Source: a bacterium UBA6025 | Lineage (GTDB): Bacteria; Patescibacteriota; Saccharimonadia; Saccharimonadales; Saccharimonadaceae | Direction of reading: 5' to 3' | Assembly: GCA_002429375.1 (NCBI GenBank) | Contig: DIZP01000049.1 | Span: forward strand, 1,096 to 13,519 | Length of the DNA: 12,424 bases | Shown: one piece after another, positions 4,938 to 10,370 of the stretch | Position numbering within the stretch: position 1 is the stretch's first letter | Layout of the letters: each line of letters starts with the position of its first letter | Made by a program: the position numbers and the translations under genes | The notes under the pieces: model-generated | The model's input: the letters and a program-made list of their open reading frames with translations, nothing else | Told to the model about the DNA's origin: nothing | Database searches by the model: none

Positions 4938-5832
4938 AAAAGAAAATATATTTACCCTTAAGGAAGTAGCCGATTTCTTAACCGTGCCCGTGCCCAACCT
5001 CGTATATCTTTCGAATAATATGCATAAAAACATAAGAGAAAGCAAGAAACTTAAAAAAGGCTCACTTACGGACATGCGAACGATAACCGCACCAAGTAAA
5101 AACCTAAAAGCCGTATTGAGGTTAGTGAAAAGTCAAATTTTATCTACATATAGCTTTAGGTCTTATGTTTATGGTTTAGGTGGCAATACACTGAAACAGC
5201 ATGCGTCTATCCATGAGGGTAATAAGGAAATCATACAAGTTGATCTTACGGATTTTTATCCATCTATAAAGCACGATATGGTATATAAAATGTGGATCGA
5301 AGTATTTGAAATTAGCCCTGAAGCCGCGCGCATTTTGACCAGAATAACGACCATGGGCGGTGGACTTAAGCAGGGTTTTCCCACAAGTTCGCATATTGCA
5401 GGCATAGTTGCCGAAGAGTTCACGTCGAGCATTGATGACTATTGTGGAACGAATAATCTAAAATTCACGCAGTATGTAGATGATCTGAATATATCCGGTA
5501 TCGATGTTGACTTAAGGATGGTATTTAAAACCATCATTTCCCTAGGAAGGGTTCATAGGCTAACAATAAAAAGAAAGAAAACAAAAGTTAATTCCAGGCT
5601 AGACGGTAAAACCATAACAGGCGTAGCATTGTTTAACCAGCAAACTCGAGCTACTAAAGAAGTAAGAAATAGGGCAGTTGGTGCCCTGAGGGATCTAGCC
5701 TCTAGTCCGAAAGATGAACATTACAGAAATCGCGCATCAGGGTACCTCGGATTTCTTAAGCATCTGAATAGACGTGACGGCAACCGTTATGCAAAACTAC
5801 GTGATGATATTATCAATTCGAAAATTAACTAG
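4927..5832 (+). CDS. retron-type reverse transcriptase
   Basis: This 301-aa RT is full length for a retron enzyme. Visible motifs in order are: a fingers region with RTITAPSKNLKAV (51-63), VDLTDFYPSI with catalytic D106 (105-114), KQGFPTSS (148-155, retron/group II-type QGxPTS), and YVDD (183-186) with D185 and D186. Retron-specific signals appear as HASIH (92-96, equivalent to NAxxH) and ITG (230-232, equivalent to VTG). It ends with GYLGFLKHLN, typical of the thumb. Retron RTs make branched RNA-linked DNA from an adjacent msr-msd RNA and act in anti-phage defence with an effector. The gene overlaps the one-TM ORF by 11 bases and is convergent with the nuclease gene, with only four bases between the stops. 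A diversity-generating RT is unlikely because those carry an SQ-type motif instead of QG. Confidence 0.92.
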   Translation: MKYKKENIFTLKEVADFLTVPVPNLVYLSNNMHKNIRESKKLKKGSLTDMRTITAPSKNLKAVLRLVKSQILSTYSFRSYVYGLGGNTLKQHASIHEGNKEIIQVDLTDFYPSIKHDMVYKMWIEVFEISPEAARILTRITTMGGGLKQGFPTSSHIAGIVAEEFTSSIDDYCGTNNLKFTQYVDDLNISGIDVDLRMVFKTIISLGRVHRLTIKRKKTKVNSRLDGKTITGVALFNQQTRATKEVRNRAVGALRDLASSPKDEHYRNRASGYLGFLKHLNRRDGNRYAKLRDDIINSKIN

Positions 5833-5836
5833 TTGT

Positions 5837-7402
5837 TTATTGTGATGAATTATCTTCGGCTGCATCAAATGCATGTCGTGCTTCAATTGTGAAAGAGGCG
5901 TCCATCTCGTTACCAAATACATAGCTATATTCTTGCAGGCTTTCGTTATGTTGGCGGTTAAGGTGTACGGAAAATTCCCAGCTTGACGTTTCGTTATTAG
6001 CGATATTATGAGGCTCAATCATATCGTAAATACTATATTTCTTTGCTAAGAATATTAACTTTTCGAATTCATCAACACCCATAACGGCATAAGGGACGGT
6101 ATCTAATATTTCGAGATCGATACCTTTGTTGGTTAATTTTGATCTTACTATCCCGCGGAGCTCATTTAGCTGATCACCGTTGATGTACCATTTTTCAAGT
6201 GTCACTACACAAACCGACTTCTTTTTAAAATCGTTATACGGATATACAGGAGGAGTGTAACCTATACTTTGATATATTTTCAAAGATTGATAGGCTTGTA
6301 CGACTGCATCGGCAAGTATGTCTAGTTGTTTTGTTAATTTTTCGGTATTATCCAATAACGTATAGGCGTCAATTGCTAGCCGTTTCGTTTTACATTCAAC
6401 TATCGTAAAACAATCTTCCTGGTCGATTATCCAATCACAGCGCTTTTTATTTTCACTTGGGTCGCCTTCCTCTCCGTATACTAGATTATTTGTACCCTTT
6501 AATGTAGCGTTTGCTACCTCTCCTACATATTGTTCAAATGAAGCACCGAATGCATTATCAAAATGATCTTCATTAAACAATTCATAATATAACCCCCTGG
6601 TCATGCGGAGTTGAAGCAAGTTTGGTGAAGGACAAACAAATGACTGTTCTCCTAGTCTATCGAAATAGACTATTGGCTTAGCTGTAAGAGGGTTGTATTG
6701 ATAAAAAAACGTATCATCGACTAAATGATTTGATGTAATAATTGACTTTATGTCTCTAAACGGGAGTGAGAAGTTTTCCATAAATTTATCAAACTCAGCT
6801 AATGTGATTCCAATTAGAACTAAGTCTTCGGTAGGCCGCGTTAATCCTGCATTTTGCATGTATGTTGACCATAGAGTAATACCAAGAGTAAGGATCTTGC
6901 TGGGTATCATACCTATTTTTGATTCATATATAGGTAACACGTCTTCGTGAGAGAATAATTTATAATATCTTACAATCACCGACTTATCCAGCCTATCCGT
7001 TTGATGCCGGAACTGTCTATGTTGCAGTCTAAATATTTCTTTTCTGATGTTTGCTTGGCTAATCCTTGTTTCCGAAATAGTGCTATCTACAAGTTTGAGC
7101 ATATTCATTGCCTTAGAGAATGTAGACCAATCGCGTAAAGACTTATTGCCATGTGGTGAATCATCACTAGATAAGATAACCTCCCTCGCAAGCGTTTCAA
7201 TATCCCATGGGTATATCCCGTTATTATTTTGGAAAATTGACGGGTGAACCTCTATGTAGTCTGGAGGGGGTGGAGGAGGGTTGTTGATGCCCTTTGCATT
7301 TGAAAGCGAATAATATCTTAATACCTCTAGCGCGTCTTTTGCGTCAAGTTTTCCGATGTAGTTCCGCAGAACTTTCCATGTTTCATAGATTTTATTATCC
7401 AT
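5837..7402 (-). CDS. PD-(D/E)XK-type nuclease, 521 aa
   Basis: I do not recognise the family as a whole, but the middle contains a clear restriction-endonuclease-like core. E290 (GASFEQYVGE) is followed by D323 in CDWIID and by E336-C-K338 in FTIVECKTK. This is the E...D...ExK pattern of PD-(D/E)XK nucleases, and QLDILADAVVQAYQS follows as the usual helix. The 280 residues before it are unassigned. They contain a PPPPPP run (42-47) likely to be a linker. The C-terminal 120 residues resemble a small alpha/beta domain. The ATG lies seven bases after the double stop of the ATPase gene, so the two are co-transcribed and probably coupled; the Shine-Dalgarno (AGAG) is weak. A DNA-cleaving effector driven by the ATPase is my inference. 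The stop lies four bases from the RT stop, without a terminator between. Confidence 0.8.
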   Translation of the reverse strand: MDNKIYETWKVLRNYIGKLDAKDALEVLRYYSLSNAKGINNPPPPPPDYIEVHPSIFQNNNGIYPWDIETLAREVILSSDDSPHGNKSLRDWSTFSKAMNMLKLVDSTISETRISQANIRKEIFRLQHRQFRHQTDRLDKSVIVRYYKLFSHEDVLPIYESKIGMIPSKILTLGITLWSTYMQNAGLTRPTEDLVLIGITLAEFDKFMENFSLPFRDIKSIITSNHLVDDTFFYQYNPLTAKPIVYFDRLGEQSFVCPSPNLLQLRMTRGLYYELFNEDHFDNAFGASFEQYVGEVANATLKGTNNLVYGEEGDPSENKKRCDWIIDQEDCFTIVECKTKRLAIDAYTLLDNTEKLTKQLDILADAVVQAYQSLKIYQSIGYTPPVYPYNDFKKKSVCVVTLEKWYINGDQLNELRGIVRSKLTNKGIDLEILDTVPYAVMGVDEFEKLIFLAKKYSIYDMIEPHNIANNETSSWEFSVHLNRQHNESLQEYSYVFGNEMDASFTIEARHAFDAAEDNSSQ

Positions 7403-7409
7403 AACTCTA

Positions 7410-8876
7410 CTACATCAAAAAGAAATACTCAAAAGGAATGCGGATAACGTTGTTCTCTTCGTCTACATTTAATTGTCCACTCGTTACTACTGCACCATAC
7501 TTGCCGCCAATATCTTGCAGCGTTTGAATAACTTGCTTGGATGTGTCTTTTTGTGCCCCAACCTCGAGCACTATTGCGTTTTTATTTGTTCCGTCTGGAC
7601 TTACAATAAAGTCCGCACCGCCCTTTGCCGGATCATATTCTACGATTGAGCGTGTTAGTGGTGCCTCGAGAAACATACGCTTAAGGTATAGTCCCACTAT
7701 ATCTTCAAGAAGTTTTCCTTTAAGTGAACTATCGTTATCGGGCGTAATAATTCCACCAAAATTACAAAGTGCAGCGCGCATTGCAGGTGACGTGAACATA
7801 TACTTGTTAGGTTTACCGATTCTGCCGCGATGCGCTCCTTTTGGTGGAATAGCTGTTATGATTTCTGTTTTTTCTAGTGCAGCAAGTACGGCCATTACGG
7901 TTTTTTTATTCATTTCAAGGGTGGTTGTAAGCTTCGCAATACTAATTTCAACGGACGATGCCAGTAAAAATAGTAAGCGCGGTATTACAGCAACGGTTTC
8001 ATTGTCGAATTTGTTATAGGCCGTAACATCCCTGTCTAATGATTCACTTAAGATTCTATTTATACGATCCCATATTGCAGATTTATTGGGTAGATCTAAA
8101 GTAAACGGTAGCGTGCCATGAGCTAAATATTCGCCGAAGATCATATTATTGGCGTACGGAACTGACGACCAGTATTCATTAACTTGAGGCTTTAATACTG
8201 CTAGTTTTGCGTGTGCGTCTTTTGCGGACACAGAGCCGAATATCGCATTTTTAATCGACTGAGTTAATCCTGGTATTGGCCTTGTTACGATACCTGACTT
8301 TTCGCGTGATTGTTTAATCATAACGTACTCTGTAAGGCAGAGTGGATGTAGCTTAATTATACTCATTCTACGCGCTACATTTGCGTCAGACTGAAGACTT
8401 AGCGCGGATGACCCTGTGCAAAAAATGAAGATATTTTTTGACCTGTCGAAGACAGTCTTAAGGCCTACTGCCCAGCCATCTAAGTATTGAACCTCGTCTA
8501 GAAAAAGAGCGACTGGCCTATCTAGGTTTTCGAAACTATTTCCAAGGTATTTTTCACAGGCCGTGATGAAGTCTTGTATATTTGCTCCAACGGTTTTTAC
8601 GCGGTCGAACGAGGCATAAATTTTAGTAACACCTGTTAGATATGGATCTAAATAAATTTGAGATAAGATTGTTGTTTTACCTATACCGCGAAGACCGGGC
8701 ATGGTTATCCATGTTCGCTTTGTCGTGTCCGTTGAAAATGCTTTTGCCTCTGACTGTACTACGATGTAAGCACGGCGGGTTATACCGGATTTTAGCGCAT
8801 TGGCCTCTCTAATCTCTCTCATTGATTGGTCAGAGCTAGCTAGCATGTCATTTAGTAGTTGTGGTACATCTTGCAT
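7410..8876 (-). CDS. AAA+ ATPase with DUF4143-like C-terminus
   Basis: The 488-aa product has Walker A GLRGIGKTT (61-69), Walker B VALFLDEVQYL (122-132) and a sensor-1-like stretch FIFCTGSSAL (150-159), the layout of AAA_14/archaeal-type ATPases. A winged-helix-like segment (SVEISIAKLTTTLEMNKKTV, 308-327) follows. The C-terminus (about 386-466) has E391, D422 (GGADFIV) and E438 (IVLEVG), a PD-(D/E)XK-like fold of the DUF4143 type, but the lysine of the ExK motif is replaced by glycine, so it is probably not a nuclease itself. It is first in an operon with the nuclease gene. The start codon has no real Shine-Dalgarno and sits six bases after a TACACT -10 candidate, so a leaderless mRNA is plausible. 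A sensor or loader for the downstream nuclease is inferred. Confidence 0.88.
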   Translation of the reverse strand: MQDVPQLLNDMLASSDQSMREIREANALKSGITRRAYIVVQSEAKAFSTDTTKRTWITMPGLRGIGKTTILSQIYLDPYLTGVTKIYASFDRVKTVGANIQDFITACEKYLGNSFENLDRPVALFLDEVQYLDGWAVGLKTVFDRSKNIFIFCTGSSALSLQSDANVARRMSIIKLHPLCLTEYVMIKQSREKSGIVTRPIPGLTQSIKNAIFGSVSAKDAHAKLAVLKPQVNEYWSSVPYANNMIFGEYLAHGTLPFTLDLPNKSAIWDRINRILSESLDRDVTAYNKFDNETVAVIPRLLFLLASSVEISIAKLTTTLEMNKKTVMAVLAALEKTEIITAIPPKGAHRGRIGKPNKYMFTSPAMRAALCNFGGIITPDNDSSLKGKLLEDIVGLYLKRMFLEAPLTRSIVEYDPAKGGADFIVSPDGTNKNAIVLEVGAQKDTSKQVIQTLQDIGGKYGAVVTSGQLNVDEENNVIRIPFEYFFLM

Positions 8877-8879
8877 ATT

Positions 8880-8937
8880 ACCAGTGTACTACTCTACACA
8901 GGTAAAGTAAAGTACCAGTTCACTCTAGTACACCGGT
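8880..8937 (-). promoter_or_regulatory. promoter and operator of the ATPase/nuclease operon
   Basis: On the minus strand TTTACT (8911-8906) and TACACT (8888-8883) are 17 bp apart, and the ATG follows the -10 by six bases. ACCAGTGTACTA (8880-8891) is repeated inverted as TAGTACACCGGT (8926-8937) with one mismatch, and the first arm covers the -10. The two halves also read as an imperfect direct repeat (ACCAGTnnACTnCT...ACACnGG). Regulation by a repressor bound to both arms is likely. The promoter matches are four of six bases each. Confidence 0.5.
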
Positions 8938-9041
8938 CGTGTTTTCCACTTGTTTCCAAAGGGTGGGGGGATGGATATCTGCTTTTTATACACAGGATAT
9001 CTGTAATATTATTGCATCAATTGCAAAAAACATAAGTTTTA
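8938..9041. other. gene-free stretch with GGATATCTG direct repeats
   Basis: GGATATCTG occurs at 8973-8981 and 8995-9003, 22 bp apart, about two helical turns. A G-rich run GGGTGGGGGGATGG precedes it (8961-8974), and TTGCA-TCAAT-TGCAA (about 9013-9027) follows. No coding frame is supported. The repeats are operator-like, upstream of the ATPase operon. Confidence 0.35.
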
Positions 9042-9137
9042 TTAAAGATTGAAAAACGGATCAGATTCTTTATTCATCAGACTAGCCTTTATTTTAAACG
9101 TTGGATCTTCGGACAAAGCTGTTCTGACTTCGTTCAA
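9042..9137 (-). pseudogene. 31-codon gene remnant or micro-ORF
   Basis: The minus frame from TTG 9135-9137 reads MNEVRTALSEDPTFKIKASL and ends FFNL at TAA 9042-9044. The composition is protein-like. Upstream codons (AYAWLRIL) continue in frame for seven more residues before a TAA, and the adjacent frame reads TPYFRKVLML. This suggests the decayed 3' end of a former gene with a frameshift near 9150. There is no ribosome-binding site at the TTG. It may also be chance. Confidence 0.25.
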
Positions 9138-9151
9138 GATGCGGAGCCAAG

Positions 9152-9190
9152 CATAAGCACTTTACGAAAGTACGGTGTTTTTGCTTTATG
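9152..9190 (+). promoter_or_regulatory. GNRA-capped hairpin upstream of the 214-aa gene
   Basis: Nested pairing can be drawn: CATAAG (9152-9157) with CTTTATG (9184-9190, one bulge), CAC with GTG (9175-9177), and TAC-GAAA-GTA (9163-9172) at the tip. The 3' side carries TTTTT (9178-9182). It could be a weak terminator for transcription coming from the left, or a protected RNA end. Confidence 0.35.
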
Positions 9191-9204
9191 GTATTAAAAC
9201 GTAC

Positions 9205-9253
9205 TTGATATTTCAACAAGCTTATGCTATCATATAGTTATGATAGATAAGCT
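9205..9253 (+). promoter_or_regulatory. leaderless promoter with overlapping operator
   Basis: TTGATA (9205-9210) and TATCAT (9228-9233) are 17 bp apart, and the predicted start falls on the A of ATG 9240. Flanking a six-base centre, AGCTTATGCTATCAT (9219-9233) and ATGATAGATAAGCT (9240-9253) form an inverted repeat of 14 bp with one extra base. It covers the -10 and the start codon. A repressor bound there would block transcription directly. Confidence 0.7.
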
Positions 9254-9884
9254 AAACGATAGCGTCCCCGAGTACGAAAAACAGCAACAAGCTATTGATA
9301 AAGTGCTTAAAGTGGCAGAAAAATTAGTCGACGAAGACTTTGCCAGAATAGTGCAAGAAAATGAAGCAAAAGTTGAATATAAGAACTGCCCTAAAACGCC
9401 CCTTGAAATACTCGAAAGCCACAAATATACTGCGGAGTTTCACCTTCCTAGTCGAGAGGGTTTTCAAACGTTACTTATTAGTTTTTGGGCCGCCAATCCG
9501 TACAATCGAGAAGACCCTGACGTGCTGTTAAAGGTGCTTCACAGTGAAAAAAATTATGCTTATGATAATCAAGAAATTAAGCACGACTATACAATCAGAC
9601 AAACACCTGACGGTGACCGTGTGCTTGAAACTAGTGTGCGAGATTTGACTCAGCTCAATCGAAGCAGCGAGGCGTTCGAAAGGGCCACGGCGAGCGGGTT
9701 GAGAAATAAGGATATAGCAGTCTTGGGACTGGCACACTCAATAAATTTGCTCGACACGCTTCATGCAGAAGCGTCTGCAACAGCCGAAGAGCGACAACTC
9801 GGTCTACACGCATCTGAGTCGGCCGACATCACTAATCTAAAGAACCTTCTGGATGACGCCAGGCCATTTGATGCATTGTATTAA
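9240..9884 (+). CDS. unknown 214-aa protein near attR
   Basis: I do not recognise this protein. It is soluble, acidic and mostly helical, with a heptad-like N-terminus (about residues 1-45, MIDKLNDSVPEYEKQQQAID) that could be a coiled coil. A central segment YTAEFHLPSREGFQTLLISF looks like a small beta/alpha unit, and the C-terminus is helical (SINLLDTLHAEASATAEERQ). No signal peptide, membrane segment or catalytic motif is visible. There is no Shine-Dalgarno site; the strong promoter places the transcript start at the ATG, so it is probably leaderless. A large inverted repeat over promoter and start points to tight repression. Its place beside attR is where excisionase or other element-specific genes often sit, but at 214 aa it does not resemble a known directionality factor. 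Confidence 0.75.
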   Translation: MIDKLNDSVPEYEKQQQAIDKVLKVAEKLVDEDFARIVQENEAKVEYKNCPKTPLEILESHKYTAEFHLPSREGFQTLLISFWAANPYNREDPDVLLKVLHSEKNYAYDNQEIKHDYTIRQTPDGDRVLETSVRDLTQLNRSSEAFERATASGLRNKDIAVLGLAHSINLLDTLHAEASATAEERQLGLHASESADITNLKNLLDDARPFDALY

Positions 9885-9934
9885 TGACGAACTATTTGAT
9901 CTGGCTAAAAAAAGTTGCGAAGTACAACCACTAG
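9884..9934 (+). CDS. possible 16-aa peptide overlapping the 214-aa stop
   Basis: ATG 9884-9886 overlaps the preceding TAA as TAATG, an arrangement that allows reinitiation. The frame reads MTNYLIWLKKVAKYNH and ends at TAG 9932-9934, a short basic amphipathic peptide. Nothing except the overlap supports translation, and chance is quite likely. Confidence 0.2.
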   Translation: MTNYLIWLKKVAKYNH

Positions 9935-9950
9935 CGGGAGCCATGAAAAT

Positions 9951-9978
9951 TGTCAGACCTTTTGGTCTGGCATTTTTC
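9951..9978 (+). terminator. intrinsic terminator after the 214-aa gene
   Basis: TGTCAGACC (9951-9959) pairs with GGTCTGGCA (9964-9972), nine pairs including one G-T, around a TTTT loop and followed by TTTTT. The flanking GAAAA/TTTTC can extend the stem, so it may work on both strands. Confidence 0.85.
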
Positions 9979-9995
9979 ATACCCCGCCGACGTGG

Positions 9996-10036
9996 CACGA
10001 GAACCAGGTCTTTTGTGTAACAAAAGTGGTTCGGTG
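9996..10036. other. large hairpin close to attR
   Basis: CTTTTGT-GTA-ACAAAAG (10010-10026) is a perfect seven-pair stem. GAACCA (10001-10006) and TGGTTC (10027-10032) enclose it with a GGT bulge, and CAC/GTG extends the base. No T-run follows. It lies about 65 bp inside attR, so it may be a binding site for the recombinase or a directionality factor, or a folded single-stranded feature. Confidence 0.45.
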
Positions 10037-10099
10037 TAGAGAGAGACGTAAAAATGTGTTTACATATTTTTATAAACGAACGGAAAAGCCGCAGGCGCT

Positions 10100-10119
10100 G
10101 TCCAGCCGTCGGAGCCAAG
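10100..10119. repeat. attR: right 20-bp attachment repeat
   Basis: An exact copy of 132-151 in the same orientation, lacking the rest of a tRNA. It is followed immediately by a strong terminator. This marks the right end of the integrated element. Confidence 0.88.
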
Positions 10120-10156
10120 AAAAAAGCTGAAGTTCTTTATGAACCTCGGCTTTTTT
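10120..10156 (+). terminator. displaced original terminator of tRNA-Asn
   Basis: AAAAAAGCTGAAGTTC (10120-10135) pairs with GAACCTCGGCTTTTTT (10141-10156) with a single mismatch and one G-T, around a TTTAT loop. It follows the attachment repeat directly, as a terminator should follow a tRNA. It was presumably the tRNA's terminator before integration. Confidence 0.85.
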
Positions 10157-10297
10157 CTATGCCTTGCAGTTGCTTACTATTTCGCTGCCATTACAGCTCA
10201 TCAGCACGACTATTACTTCGTGAATAGTAGTGGAGAACAGAGTACAGAGTTTGTGGCACTTTTCAGCGCTACGCACTTCATGTATCTGTCTCCACGA

Positions 10298-10326
10298 GGA
10301 AGGTTGTAGGCCCTTCCCGCCTTTTT
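10298..10326 (+). terminator. plus-strand terminator upstream of phaC stop
   Basis: GGAAGG (10298-10303) pairs with CCTTCC (10312-10317), then CGCCTTTTT follows. A second stem GCCT-CGTTT-AGGC with a later TTTTT follows directly. The region 10157-10297 before it holds only an imperfect ACTATT/AATAGT hairpin (about 10209-10228) and no supported gene. The terminator therefore ends either unterminated tRNA transcripts or an unseen small RNA. Confidence 0.5.
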
Positions 10327-10370
10327 GCCTCGTTTAGGCACTTACTTTTTCGGCCGTCAATCCAACGGCA

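Larger units (their letters stand above)
132..10119. mobile_element. integrative element of about 10 kb in tRNA-Asn
   Basis: The element is bounded by exact 20-bp direct repeats, one inside the tRNA 3' end and one at 10100-10119, and it carries a large serine recombinase at its left end. Net length with one repeat copy is 9,968 bp. The cargo is a SpoVG-like protein, unknown proteins, a retron-like reverse-transcriptase unit, and an AAA+ ATPase/nuclease pair. No replication initiator, relaxase, type IV secretion or phage structural gene is recognisable, so it is best described as an integrative island rather than a prophage or conjugative element. After the left repeat comes a new terminator. 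After the right repeat comes a strong terminator that was presumably the original one of the tRNA gene. Confidence 0.85.

Noticed and set aside
4927..5832. RT as part of a diversity-generating retroelement
   Set aside because: The motif is QGxPTS rather than SQ, no C-type lectin target is present, and I see no template/variable repeat pair.
7537..8019. 160-codon plus frame inside the ATPase gene
   Set aside because: It is a shadow of a well-supported ATPase on the opposite strand.
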